The notes below the pieces were generated by a model, which did not search any database, was not told where the DNA came from, and worked only from the letters and a program-made list of their open reading frames with translations. A program made the translations under genes and the position numbers. From a virus, in the IMG/VR virus record IMGVR_UViG_3300025168_000266, positions 1-36,196 of that record: DNA of 36,196 nucleotides. One strand, given 5' to 3'. This document shows positions 1-8,535 of this stretch, piece by piece. Numbering within the stretch: position 1 is the first letter of the stretch; each line of letters begins with the position of its first letter.

Positions 1-127
1 GCGGCAGCGCCGCTTTTTCTGCCTCAATGGACGACTTCTACAGGGGTCGAAATGACGCCTACCAAGGCGCACAAAACGCAGCTATTCAGGCCGGTGGCGC
101 GGAGCAATCCAGGCTCTTCGGGTTAGG
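1..127. repeat. Exact 127-base copy of 33364-33490 (assembly-type overlap)
   Basis: Every base of 1-127 equals 33364-33490. The first mismatch is base 128 (t) against 33491 (a). After that the two copies stay similar but differ at scattered positions. The exact length of 127 and the start at base 1 suggest a k-mer overlap left by a short-read assembler. Confidence 0.9.
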
Positions 128-1139
128 TTCGACGGCTCGACGTAATGCAATCTCTGAACAGAATTATCTGCGTGACTCAGTAGGCAGAGAGCAAGGCCAA
201 ATTCTTGGGCAGCAAGGCCAACTGGCGAGCCTGCAAGACAGAATTCGCAGCAGAGGCGCACAGGAACGTCTGTCGGAGCGCGAGGTTGGTCTTAATGAAT
301 CTGAGAGACTGCAAGCGTTACGGGGCAGGCAATTCACGGCGGAAGGTGCCGCCAGAGACAGGTCTGTTCAAGAGCAATTAATAGATAGAGATCGCCCGCT
401 TGAGGAAGCGGAGCGGCTCCAAGGCCTGCGCAGCAAGCAATTCGGTGTGGAGTCGGCGGCTAGAGATAGGTCCACCAGCGAGGAATTAACGCTGCGAGGT
501 CTTCCCGCTCAAGAGCAGGCCCAAATCCAAGCCATGCGTAGAGCGGCATTTGACGCACAAGGGCTGGAGAGATCGCGTGGCATTGGAGAGCAAGACAGTC
601 TCCGCAACCGCGCACTGACGGAGCAGCAAGCTAACTACAATATGCAAGCCGGTCTGTTTGGTCTCGACCAAGGCGCAAGGCAGCGCGCAATTGAAGAGTC
701 TGCGTATCTCCGTAACATGCCATTGAACGAGACATCAGCTTTGATGTCTGGCAACCAGATCATGAACCCGTCGTTTGGCGCTGCACCGAATACTGCGATT
801 GCTAACACTGATTATTCCGGGTTGGTTCAGAACCAGTACGCGGGTCAACAGAACCAGTACAACCAGCAAGTCGCGGCTAACAATTCGAAACGGGCTGCAA
901 TGGCTAGTATGGCGGGGACGTTGGGTAGTGCCATGATAAGTGACCGCAGAGTTAAACAAAACATAACCAAGGTTGGCACACTTGATAATGGCCTTCCCGT
1001 TTACTCCTTCCAGTACATCTGGGGCGGTCCACAGCAGATCGGCCTTATGGCTCAGGACGTTGAGAAAGTTAATCCTTCGGCTGTTTCTGAGGGTGAAAAC
1101 GGCATCAAGGGCGTTAATTACTCTGAAGCTGTGAAATAG
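1..1139 (+). CDS. Repeat-rich tail protein with C-terminal S74-type domain, 3' part (5' end cut by window edge)
   Basis: The frame is open from base 3, so the first in-frame ATG (27) is probably not the start. The product is homologous to the C-terminal half of the protein encoded at 32166-34625. Joining 32166-33363 to base 1 keeps the frame and gives a 778-residue protein. Visible parts, counted from the ATG at 27: a charged helical region, three 36-residue repeats (bases 321-644), an Asn/Gln-rich stretch containing PLNETSALMSG, and a C-terminal domain beginning SDRRVKQNI and containing IGLMAQDVEKVNP. That last part matches the start and core of the Peptidase_S74 intramolecular chaperone found at the end of trimeric phage fibres and spikes, but it is short (about 66 residues) and ends soon after the conserved VNYS segment. 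A structural tail role is inferred. Whether this short S74 domain self-cleaves cannot be told. SD-led gene 1149 follows after 9 bases. Confidence 0.8.
   Translation, partial: GSAAFSASMDDFYRGRNDAYQGAQNAAIQAGGAEQSRLFGLGSTARRNAISEQNYLRDSVGREQGQILGQQGQLASLQDRIRSRGAQERLSEREVGLNESERLQALRGRQFTAEGAARDRSVQEQLIDRDRPLEEAERLQGLRSKQFGVESAARDRSTSEELTLRGLPAQEQAQIQAMRRAAFDAQGLERSRGIGEQDSLRNRALTEQQANYNMQAGLFGLDQGARQRAIEESAYLRNMPLNETSALMSGNQIMNPSFGAAPNTAIANTDYSGLVQNQYAGQQNQYNQQVAANNSKRAAMASMAGTLGSAMISDRRVKQNITKVGTLDNGLPVYSFQYIWGGPQQIGLMAQDVEKVNPSAVSEGENGIKGVNYSEAVK
321..644 (+). repeat. Three 108-bp (36-residue) coding repeats
   Basis: In-frame units begin at 321, 429 and 537. Each starts with a charged R-x-x-x-F motif followed by a segment of the type RDRS-x-x-E. 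The homologous stretch at 33684-34331 holds six such units, so copy number differs between the two versions. Confidence 0.85.
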
Positions 1140-1148
1140 GAGAATATC

Positions 1149-2708
1149 ATGGCTCGATCTAGATACTCACAATCTGATTTATTTAAAAAAGCGCTAAAAT
1201 TAACTGGCGGCAAAGGCGTTATTAAAAAGAAAAAACCCTCGTCACTAAAAGGCGCTGACTTTCCCACCAATATATCCATGTATGCTAACATCGCTAAACA
1301 ACTTAGTGACGCCTATTCTGACAAGCAAGCTGCCACAGCCGACAAGGCTGACCGTGACGCTGCCAGTAGGATGTTTAAAGATTACTTAAAGCCCCAAAAA
1401 GATTGGAACGTGGAGACAGATGGCACGACCCCTGACGCGCTTCGGGCTGCGACAATGCCTGGCGCTCTTACCGGAAATGTAGGGGCGACGTATGACCCCA
1501 ATGTGAAGCCCAAGCCTAAAGAGTATGAGTATGATGGAGAAGAAGGCCAAGCACTGCGTATGGCCGCAGCACTTGGCGCACCTAACGCAGCCCTTGGGTC
1601 ACCACTGGACCCTGGGCAACCATACGCCGTAGGCACTGACGAAGAAGGCGACGACGCCAACTGGATGAGCGCCCCGGAACATGCAGAGTTTTATAAGAGA
1701 GCAGCAGCGGAAGCACAGGCAGGATTTGACGTAGATAACCCTACGGGCATGGCCCGCGTTGACCAAGGCAATTATGGCGTCGCTAAACCACAATCGTTCC
1801 TTGGTCAGATTTTTGGTGGTCCGGCTCCTGTTTCTGAAGAGCAAACTAACACTCTAGCTATGCGAAATCTCTTAATGGGCGATACTATTGCTAAGAGGGA
1901 ACGTGATGAAGAGCGGGCATACCAGGAGAGCCTGTTACTCGCGGCAGAGGAGCGGAAAAAAACGTCCACAGCGCTGGGTGTAACTAACCGAAGGATCGAC
2001 GACACAACTTTAAACAACCGTAAGATCGAAGCTGCAGAGCGCAAGAGATTAAATGATCAGGAGGTTTCGCGCGCAAAAGAAAAGCAGGATCGGATTAATT
2101 GGGACTATGAGTTTGGTAGAACCGACGAAGGCAAGAAAGCTGCCGCCAAGGTTAAAGCTAATCACGTAAAAACTAATGAACAAATGACACAATTAATAGA
2201 TATTGCCAAGGCTCGGGCTGGCAATAGACCTCTAACATTAGAGCAAGGAAAGTCCGGTGGATTTGCCCTCCGCATGGACGGTGCCAACTCAGACCTTGAT
2301 AAGATCAGATTTGGACCTGACGGCGTTGAGGGAACTAAAGATGACTACGACCCCACGGGAATGCGAGATGTATTTTCGGGCAAAGCACCTCGACTCCTTG
2401 CCAATCTTACAATGTCATTAGAGGGGCGATTGTTCAGGCAGGCTAAGGAGAACTGGGTGACTGCTAATCTGCGCAAGGAGAGTGGCGCAGTTATCACCCC
2501 CTCCGAAATGGATAATGAAGTTCTGAAATACTTCCCAGAATCTTTTGACACCCTGGAAATAATCAAGCAAAAGCAAGACTCCAGAGACAGGGCATACGCT
2601 GGCATGAGGACTATGGCTGATCGAGCTTACGATATAATGAAGCGCGAGCTAGCGAATGTTAAATCAAGGCGCACAGACGGCGGCGTGTATCGCATCAAAA
2701 AACAATAA
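1149..2708 (+). CDS. Presumed virion protein, 519 residues
   Basis: I do not assign a definite function. An AGGAGA Shine-Dalgarno lies at good spacing before ATG 1149. The N-terminus is lysine-rich (cluster KKKK near residue 27). Then comes an Ala/Asp-rich low-complexity region, a highly charged helical stretch (about residues 245-310) and a globular C-terminal part (about 420-505). That part contains RQAKENWVTANLRKESGA and PSEMDNEVLKYFPES, a pattern I recognise from unannotated structural proteins of other podophages. It sits between the tail protein and another large presumed virion protein, which suggests an internal, ejected or tail-associated virion component. The gene at 35341, cut by the right edge, has a similar N-terminal layout but little sequence identity and looks like its positional counterpart. 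Confidence 0.75.
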   Translation: MARSRYSQSDLFKKALKLTGGKGVIKKKKPSSLKGADFPTNISMYANIAKQLSDAYSDKQAATADKADRDAASRMFKDYLKPQKDWNVETDGTTPDALRAATMPGALTGNVGATYDPNVKPKPKEYEYDGEEGQALRMAAALGAPNAALGSPLDPGQPYAVGTDEEGDDANWMSAPEHAEFYKRAAAEAQAGFDVDNPTGMARVDQGNYGVAKPQSFLGQIFGGPAPVSEEQTNTLAMRNLLMGDTIAKRERDEERAYQESLLLAAEERKKTSTALGVTNRRIDDTTLNNRKIEAAERKRLNDQEVSRAKEKQDRINWDYEFGRTDEGKKAAAKVKANHVKTNEQMTQLIDIAKARAGNRPLTLEQGKSGGFALRMDGANSDLDKIRFGPDGVEGTKDDYDPTGMRDVFSGKAPRLLANLTMSLEGRLFRQAKENWVTANLRKESGAVITPSEMDNEVLKYFPESFDTLEIIKQKQDSRDRAYAGMRTMADRAYDIMKRELANVKSRRTDGGVYRIKKQ

Positions 2709-2729
2709 TGTACAAACCTAGGGCATAGC

Positions 2730-4643
2730 ATGGAAACAACAGTAATACGGCCTGACGGTACGGAAGCGGTAGTGACGCATCCTAAGGGTGCGACCAGTGA
2801 TCAGATAATTGCGCTTGCTAGAGCCATGCACGAGCGGGAAAAACCCGTGGAGACTGTTGCCGCAGTGACAGCACAGCCCGACTCGGCACCGGCAGAATGG
2901 AATGAGCTTCCTGGTAACCTCGCTCCCACATTAGGCAAGGCTGCTGTAGGTATGTATGACGGCCTTGTCCAAATGGTATCTAGCCCAGTCGATACCACTG
3001 TCGGCCTGCTAGAACTTATTATAGGAACTGCCAGTAGAGCTTTCCCTGACGTGGCTGAAGAAGAGGGCGGCCTGCAGAAGATGGAGGCGCTGTCCCGTGA
3101 CGCACAGGACGCTATACTTGCACGTTACGGTGGATGGGCGGAACTTAAACAGACTGTCATTACGGACCCTGGCGGCGTTGCTGTAGACATTGCCTCGTTC
3201 TTTCTCCCGGCGATTGGTGCTTCCGCGAAAGTTACAGGGCTGGCTGGCTTGGCTAATAAAATTCGTAACTCCGCGCCTGTTACGTCAGCCGAAACGAAGT
3301 TGCGTAACGCTCCCATAGTTAAGGATTTAGAGAAAGTTATAGCCAGCAAAAACGCGCAATCAATGCAGACCGCGTTAAGGGTTGCAGCAGACCCAACTAA
3401 AATACTAGATAGCATACCATCGGCCTTGGGGAAAACTGCAAGAGGAGCCGGTAACGCAGCCATGCAGGTACTCAGTAAGACCACGGGGGTGGGCGTCGAT
3501 AACTTTAAAGACCTATTTACTGCCGGGAAGGTCGGCAAAAACGACGCAGTTGTCGCAGCCAGGAATATGAGAAACCCAGATGACAACCTAGACGACATGA
3601 TCGACTACGCCACGGACGGTGCGGAGAACCTGCGCCGCACCAGATCAGCGGAATACACGTCTGGCATGGGGCGTTTAGGTAACGACCCGACAGAGCTATC
3701 TTTAGATGGTATTAACGAAGCAATGGCTAAGGCCACGGCAGATAACTCCTTCCTTGATCAGCCCAAATCAAAGGCCAAACAGGCAGCCCTAAAAGAAGTC
3801 CAAAAGGAGATTGATGATTGGGCTGAGTTGGGCCCAGAGTACCGCACCCCTCTGGCACTCGACGCCTTAAAGCAGCGTATCAGCAGCCTTACCAATTGGA
3901 AGGACAAGACCTCTGACACAAACAATATATACGCAGGAACAGCCGGGGCAGTCAGAGAGACCATAGAAAAGCAGGCTCCAGAATATGGCAATATCATGCG
4001 TGATTATGCCTCTGCATCAGATGATCTTAATGACATAAAGAACTCTCTGGGGGCGTTAAAGAACAAGGATGTGACGCATAGGCGGTTAAGATCGTCTGGA
4101 CAAAACGATGTAAACGCTGCATTCGGGCAACGCCGCGAATCCGTCAACCTACTCGACAGCGCAACTGAGGCGCCTCTAAAGCCAGCAATTGCGGGGCAGT
4201 CTGCAGCATCGTGGACGCCACGCGGCATGGCTGGCGCACTCTCCCCCATTACCGCCCTTGGCGCCGGAACGCTGTCGCCCTGGGCGCTGTTAGCGGCTCC
4301 GATTATGAGTCCTAGAGTTATGGGTGAGGCGGCACTGGCTACAGGCAGAGTGGCTGACAAGGTAAATAAATCAGGGCCAGCGTTGAAGGCGCGCATGGGG
4401 CCACGGGTTGTGGAAGCTCTAGGCCCCCAGAAACGGCCTGTTGGACCGGGCGAAGTCCCAAGCATGGAAGAAGCTCTCATCCCTAGCATTGAAGTTGGCC
4501 GGCTAACAGGTAGGGGTCTATCTAACACAGCTAAGGTCGGAATTGTGGTAGATAGACTAGAAGAACAGAAACGAGAGTCTGAAGAAAAACGGAAAAAACA
4601 ACAAGCGTTACAAATGCTGCGCGCATTAATAGGAGACGAATAA
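2730..4643 (+). CDS. Presumed internal virion (ejection) protein, 637 residues
   Basis: The protein begins with a small beta-type segment (METTVIRPDGTEAVVTHPKG, then GATSDQI), a kind of N-terminal motif common in large internal proteins of podophages. Residues about 65-185 are rich in Ala/Gly/Val and amphipathic. They include a hydrophobic stretch near residues 150-175 that could interact with membranes. The rest is helical and charged, with another small-residue-rich stretch near 490-540 and a very basic/acidic helix at the C-terminus (EEQKRESEEKRKKQQ). Such composition fits a protein ejected into the host envelope with the DNA, but no enzymatic domain is visible and the role is inferred from composition and position. 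The next gene starts one base after its stop. Confidence 0.75.
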   Translation: METTVIRPDGTEAVVTHPKGATSDQIIALARAMHEREKPVETVAAVTAQPDSAPAEWNELPGNLAPTLGKAAVGMYDGLVQMVSSPVDTTVGLLELIIGTASRAFPDVAEEEGGLQKMEALSRDAQDAILARYGGWAELKQTVITDPGGVAVDIASFFLPAIGASAKVTGLAGLANKIRNSAPVTSAETKLRNAPIVKDLEKVIASKNAQSMQTALRVAADPTKILDSIPSALGKTARGAGNAAMQVLSKTTGVGVDNFKDLFTAGKVGKNDAVVAARNMRNPDDNLDDMIDYATDGAENLRRTRSAEYTSGMGRLGNDPTELSLDGINEAMAKATADNSFLDQPKSKAKQAALKEVQKEIDDWAELGPEYRTPLALDALKQRISSLTNWKDKTSDTNNIYAGTAGAVRETIEKQAPEYGNIMRDYASASDDLNDIKNSLGALKNKDVTHRRLRSSGQNDVNAAFGQRRESVNLLDSATEAPLKPAIAGQSAASWTPRGMAGALSPITALGAGTLSPWALLAAPIMSPRVMGEAALATGRVADKVNKSGPALKARMGPRVVEALGPQKRPVGPGEVPSMEEALIPSIEVGRLTGRGLSNTAKVGIVVDRLEEQKRESEEKRKKQQALQMLRALIGDE

Positions 4644-4644
4644 A

Positions 4645-6690
4645 ATGGCTAGGAATGGTTCAGGCACCTACTCAAATCCCTACAGTAACTTCGTGTCGGG
4701 GACTGTAATATCGTCCACTCAGGTCGACGCCAACAACAGCGACATCGCAACGGCGCTGACGCAATCAATTGCGGTCGATGGGCAATCCACTGTGACCGCC
4801 AACCTTCCAATGAACGCCAAGAAGCTTACTGGCCTTGCGGTTGGCGCTGCGGCGACTGACAGCCTTACCTTAGGGCAAGCCCAAGCCGAAGCGATGGTCT
4901 GGTGTGGGACGGCTGGCGGTAGTGCCAACGCCATCACATTGTCCCCCACACCCGCCATAACGGCCTACGCAGCCGGGCAACGCTTTGTCTGGAAGGCAAG
5001 TGGCAGCGTGAACACTGGGGCCACTACAGTCGCCGTTTCGGGCCTTGGGGCCATTGCTCTGCAAGATAATGGTAGTGCCTTAGCGGCTGGCCAACATCAA
5101 GCGAATAAGATATTTATGGGGATACTCGACACGACCTCGACGGTCCAGGTCACTCAGGTGCAGATAAGCGGAACTGATCCGCTGGTTGTGACTAGTTTGA
5201 CGGTTTCTGGAACTGCCACTGTTGGCGGCGCTTCACAGTTTAACTCAACTGTAACCGTAGGGGCGGATGGAACAGGCTACGACGTTACGTTTCACGGAGA
5301 TACCGCTAGTAGATATGTCAAGTGGGATGAGAGTGCCGACAGCTTGCTTTTTAGTGATAATGCCAAAGCAGTATTTGGCCAGCCTGGAAACGATCTACAA
5401 ATAGTTCACGACACTAATAATAGCTTCATAACCGACGCTGGCACAGGCAACTTATATTTGGATAGTAACGCCGGAAATATCTATTTAAGAGTTAATGCCA
5501 GCGAAAACGCCCTTGAAGCTGTAGGAGATGGTGCCGTAACGCTGTATCACAATGGCAGTCCTAAGATTGCAACGAGTGCTGCTGGTGTAACTGTCACGGG
5601 CGGTGTCTCGGGTGTAACCGGCATCAACTCAGGCCAGATTGGCGGTAGACGCAACATATTCTATAACGGTGAGATGAAGGTAGCGCAGCGTTCTACTTCA
5701 GAGACAGGGTTGGGTGCAGCATCAGGCTATTTCACGTTAGATAGATGGCAGATGTTTAGCAGTACAGCGGGTCGTTTTACAATGGCTCAAATTGCTGACG
5801 GACCGGCTGGTTTTGCCAACTCTTTAAAACTTACAACCACTACTGCTGATACATCCATTGCGGCAAGTGAGATTATTGTTCTAGCTCAAAACATTGAAGG
5901 TCAGGACGTACAGCAGATTAAAAAGGGCACGGCTTCTGCGGAACAATTGACGCTTTCGTTTTGGGTAAAGGGGAACGCATCAGCCACCTATGTTGCGGAA
6001 CTTTTTGATGCCGACAACACTAGGCAGATATCCAAATCCTTTTCCGTAACAACCTCGTGGGCTAAAATAACTCTGTTAATTCCGGCAGACACCACCGGAG
6101 TGTTGGACGATAATAATTTAACATCTTTTGGACTTAACATCTGGCTTCACGCCGGGTCGACCTACACCAGCGGCACTCTAAATAGCTCAGCATGGGCGGC
6201 GACTACTAACGCCAACAGGGCCGTTGGAATAAGCAGCATCGTTGACTCTACATCCCGCACATTCTTCATAACCGGCGTTCAGCTGGAGATTGGTGCAACA
6301 GCTACAGAGTTTGAACATAGAACTTTTGGTGAAGAGTTGGCTTTGTGCCAGCGATATCTTCAATCATCTTGGAGTCAAGGTTCTGCTATTGGGTCTACCG
6401 TGAGTTCAACGGCAAATGTAGTACAACAATCTTGGGGTTCGTCAAATTCAAGTGGCATAGCAGGACAAGCTTTTGTGTTACCAGTGACTATGAGAGCCAT
6501 ACCAACTTTAGTTACATATGATATAGCACTTAATACAGGCAAAGTGACTGCAATGAATGCAGGTGCAGGGCTGACAAGCAATGTGTCGGTAAATCAGAAC
6601 TATACGACTACGAATGTGTTTCAGGTTCGTATGTATGCTAACTCACAGCATGGAATAGTATTTGCTTACACATTATCAGCGGAGTTATAG
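4645..6690 (+). CDS. Tail fibre / receptor-binding protein, 681 residues
   Basis: The N-terminus (MARNGSGTYSNPYSNFVSGT, then the GQSTVTANLPMNAKKLTGLA region) is the standard virion-attachment start of many podophage fibres. The middle (about residues 200-320) is a beta-rich stem with repeated short motifs of the type YDVTFHGD, LYLDSNAGN and ALYHNG, expected to form a trimeric shaft. The C-terminal third (about 330-570) starts RRNIFYNGEMKVAQRS and has a carbohydrate-binding, jelly-roll-like pattern. It ends in the very common segment FFITGVQLEIGATATEFEHR followed by GEELALCQRYLQ, and a final variable beta domain follows. This is the likely host-recognition protein. GGAGA precedes ATG 4645. The small gene 6694 directly downstream is its likely partner. 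Confidence 0.88.
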   Translation: MARNGSGTYSNPYSNFVSGTVISSTQVDANNSDIATALTQSIAVDGQSTVTANLPMNAKKLTGLAVGAAATDSLTLGQAQAEAMVWCGTAGGSANAITLSPTPAITAYAAGQRFVWKASGSVNTGATTVAVSGLGAIALQDNGSALAAGQHQANKIFMGILDTTSTVQVTQVQISGTDPLVVTSLTVSGTATVGGASQFNSTVTVGADGTGYDVTFHGDTASRYVKWDESADSLLFSDNAKAVFGQPGNDLQIVHDTNNSFITDAGTGNLYLDSNAGNIYLRVNASENALEAVGDGAVTLYHNGSPKIATSAAGVTVTGGVSGVTGINSGQIGGRRNIFYNGEMKVAQRSTSETGLGAASGYFTLDRWQMFSSTAGRFTMAQIADGPAGFANSLKLTTTTADTSIAASEIIVLAQNIEGQDVQQIKKGTASAEQLTLSFWVKGNASATYVAELFDADNTRQISKSFSVTTSWAKITLLIPADTTGVLDDNNLTSFGLNIWLHAGSTYTSGTLNSSAWAATTNANRAVGISSIVDSTSRTFFITGVQLEIGATATEFEHRTFGEELALCQRYLQSSWSQGSAIGSTVSSTANVVQQSWGSSNSSGIAGQAFVLPVTMRAIPTLVTYDIALNTGKVTAMNAGAGLTSNVSVNQNYTTTNVFQVRMYANSQHGIVFAYTLSAEL

Positions 6691-6693
6691 ATC

Positions 6694-6984
6694 ATGTATA
6701 AATTAACAGATAATACTCAAATCATCCGCATTTCAGATAGCGCATTTATTCCTGCTGACCCTGCTAACAGTGATTATGCTGCTTACTTGGAATGGGTAGA
6801 AGAAGGTAACACACCGGAAGCTGCCGACGTTCCACCAGCCCCTACATACAAAGAACTCCGCGCCGCTGAGTACAACCTCAAGACAACGGGCGAGCAGTTC
6901 GGGATGCAGTATGATGACGCCAAGAACAGCACGACGACTTGGGTCGATTGGCAGACTGAAATCAAAGTAAGAATCCCGGAGTAA
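6694..6984 (+). CDS. Small tail-fibre-associated protein (fibre assembly-like), 96 residues
   Basis: The sequence contains SAFIPADPANSDYAAYLEW and EGNTPEAA, a pattern frequent in small proteins encoded directly after phage tail fibres and often annotated as fibre assembly proteins or chaperones. The second half (KELRAAEYNLKTTGEQF, then an acidic segment and TTTWVDW) is also typical of that group. It lies 3 bases after the fibre stop, with GGAG before the start. A chaperone role is inferred from family and position. Confidence 0.7.
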   Translation: MYKLTDNTQIIRISDSAFIPADPANSDYAAYLEWVEEGNTPEAADVPPAPTYKELRAAEYNLKTTGEQFGMQYDDAKNSTTTWVDWQTEIKVRIPE

Positions 6985-6993
6985 TGTGTCAAA

Positions 6994-7341
6994 ATGGAGC
7001 TAGACGCGCGTCTGCTAATTACCTTGGCGGGGATGATCGCGTCTGTGGTCGCCTCATTTGTACTTACGCGCGCAAAGTGTGTCGAACTTGAAGAAGATAT
7101 TAAGACGATCATCAAGCGTTTAAACCACTTAGATAACGATCTGGACAAGAATAATACGGCGACACAGATATCAGAGCAGCGTGTTAGTGTGCTTAGTAAA
7201 ATGCTTGATCCTCAGTCGCGGGAAGTATTGCACCGATCTCTTGAACGTATCACGGTTGAAATAGAACATTTAAGAGTAGAATCAAACCGCATGGCTAAGA
7301 TGCATAATGGCGAGCATCGGCCTATTAAGGACGGTGATTAA
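6994..7341 (+). CDS. Membrane-anchored coiled-coil protein of the lysis region, 115 residues
   Basis: One hydrophobic segment at residues 7-26 is followed by a long charged helix (about 30-105) with coiled-coil character. This is the layout of small phage membrane proteins near holin genes (DUF2730-like in form). It overlaps the next gene by one base (TAATG at 7339-7343). It could assist lysis or act as an anchored tail or lysis accessory. No catalytic motif is seen. Confidence 0.65.
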   Translation: MELDARLLITLAGMIASVVASFVLTRAKCVELEEDIKTIIKRLNHLDNDLDKNNTATQISEQRVSVLSKMLDPQSREVLHRSLERITVEIEHLRVESNRMAKMHNGEHRPIKDGD

Positions 7342-7646
7342 TGGCACAGAAAAAACTACAGCCGGACAGCCAGTATCAAGCTCTCGATTTGGATGGCGAT
7401 GGGACTGTGTCTGACGCTGAACTGGCTGTGGTAGAAGCTCTGGAGACTGCTGAGAAGATGGATGCCCAGCGTAGGATGGCTTGGTCTGCGTTGGCTATTA
7501 TGGCTTTGATGACCGGGCTTCTGTTCTTTGTGGTGAGTGAAAGTAGGTTAAAATCAATTAGTGACCTACTTGGTTTGGCGTATATAGCATTCTCAGGTAT
7601 TACCTGCGCCTACATGGGCATGAGTGCCTACATGAGTCGGAAATAA
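7341..7646 (+). CDS. EF-hand membrane protein, holin candidate, 101 residues
   Basis: Residues 16-27 form a canonical 12-residue EF-hand calcium-binding loop with acidic or polar ligands at positions 1, 3, 5, 9 and 12 (D16, D18, D20, S24, E27). Two hydrophobic segments follow, at about 46-64 and 75-95. Size, two membrane spans and placement in front of the spanins and lysozyme make it a holin candidate. A cytoplasmic calcium-binding loop on a holin would be unusual but has been noted in marine phage proteins. Calcium binding and holin function are inferred. Confidence 0.65.
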   Translation: MAQKKLQPDSQYQALDLDGDGTVSDAELAVVEALETAEKMDAQRRMAWSALAIMALMTGLLFFVVSESRLKSISDLLGLAYIAFSGITCAYMGMSAYMSRK

Positions 7647-7656
7647 AGGAATTATC

Positions 7657-7830
7657 ATGATTGTATTAGATTGGATTGTCGGAAGATTTACAGAAGCGTC
7701 GAGTTATGCGGCAATAGGAGCGGCTGGCGTCGGAATTGGCCTTTTGACCGGTTATGAGGTTATCACTATTTCGGCGATAGCCGTAGCCGTCCTGGGGCTG
7801 GTACTAAGGGAAAAGAACCTAATTCTGTGA
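7657..7830 (+). CDS. Small hydrophobic membrane protein, holin candidate, 57 residues
   Basis: The gene reads ATG (7657) to TGA (7830) after AAAGGA. The product begins MIVLDWIVGR. It has two closely spaced hydrophobic segments (about 17-33 and 35-50) joined by a short polar turn, and ends with a basic tail (REKNLIL). This is a classical small holin or antiholin layout. Its stop overlaps the GTG start of the i-spanin by a GTGA junction, so the two are translationally coupled. Which of the neighbouring small membrane proteins is the actual holin cannot be decided from sequence. Confidence 0.65.
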   Translation: MIVLDWIVGRFTEASSYAAIGAAGVGIGLLTGYEVITISAIAVAVLGLVLREKNLIL

Positions 7831-8219
7831 TCCGGTTATACGTCCTGATCGTAGTGGTTGGCCTTGTGGGCGGTGCTATAGGAGGGGCATGGTACTATGT
7901 GACCTCAACCCAGGAGCGCATCGAGACGCTAATCGCAAACGACGTGAAGCTCCGCATGGCAAAACAGGTCTTAGACAACACGATTAATACCTTAGTTGCA
8001 GACCAGAAGAAGTTTGCCAAACTGAATACGGACCTGCGTGCGAACCTGGACAAGGCCAACGAGTACAAGGATGTGCTTATCGGTAAATTGCGAAAACATG
8101 ACCTCAGTCGACTAAGTTTAAAGAAGCCACTTCTCGTGGAGGCCAGAATCAATGCAGCCACTGCCAAAGCGTTTAAATTGCTGGAAGCTCTGTCTGGCGC
8201 TGCCCCTCCTGTTAAGTAG
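7827..8219 (+). CDS. Inner-membrane spanin (Rz-like), 130 residues
   Basis: A GTG start at 7827 overlaps the preceding stop. Residues 4-24 are a hydrophobic N-terminal anchor, then a long periplasmic helix (about 28-90) with heptad character. It ends in a segment HDLSRLSLKKPLLVEARI that resembles the C-terminal region of i-spanins of other alphaproteobacterial and marine phages. The o-spanin starts inside this gene in another reading frame, which is a hallmark of Rz/Rz1 pairs. Role: fusion of inner and outer membranes at the last lysis step. Confidence 0.85.
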   Translation: MIRLYVLIVVVGLVGGAIGGAWYYVTSTQERIETLIANDVKLRMAKQVLDNTINTLVADQKKFAKLNTDLRANLDKANEYKDVLIGKLRKHDLSRLSLKKPLLVEARINAATAKAFKLLEALSGAAPPVK

Positions 8220-8535
8220 CGGTGCGTGCAGCAGCATTAAGGATGTCCTTGAAGTTAAGACCGTGGAGATCGAACGTAGCATCCCGATCCAGAACCGTCC
8301 CCGGCCATTGTTATTGAACGATGTTCATTTTTATGTGGTCACGCCAGACACCCGCCAGAATTTTGAAACACGCTTCGAAAAAGAGAACGGCGGGCTGGTC
8401 TACTATGCGTTGTCGGTACGTCACTATGAGGATTTAGGGCTGAATTTTGCAGAGGTGATTAGATACATCAAGCAAGCTCAGGCCACCATCCAATTTTATG
8501 AGAATGCAGCGACACCAACAGGGAGTGTAAAATGA
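8152..8535 (+). CDS. Outer-membrane lipoprotein spanin (Rz1-like), 127 residues
   Basis: It starts 68 bases inside the i-spanin gene in a different frame. The signal peptide has a basic start (KR at residues 6-7), a hydrophobic core and a lipobox-like LSSGAC ending at Cys26, the predicted lipidated residue. The mature part is about 100 residues, longer than the tiny lambda Rz1 and like the larger o-spanins of other phages. It overlaps the lysozyme start by ATGA (8532-8535). The lipobox has Ser instead of Leu at -3, which is tolerated but not ideal. Confidence 0.85.
   Translation: MQPLPKRLNCWKLCLALPLLLSSGACSSIKDVLEVKTVEIERSIPIQNRPRPLLLNDVHFYVVTPDTRQNFETRFEKENGGLVYYALSVRHYEDLGLNFAEVIRYIKQAQATIQFYENAATPTGSVK

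Noticed and set aside
1-1139. True tandem duplication of the tail gene within one genome
   Set aside because: Possible, but the identity of exactly 127 bases beginning at base 1, and the perfect frame on circular closure, fit an assembly branch better. It is kept as the alternative.
4004-4528. 174-codon minus-strand frame inside the presumed ejection protein gene
   Set aside because: Antisense shadow; composition follows the complement of the real gene.
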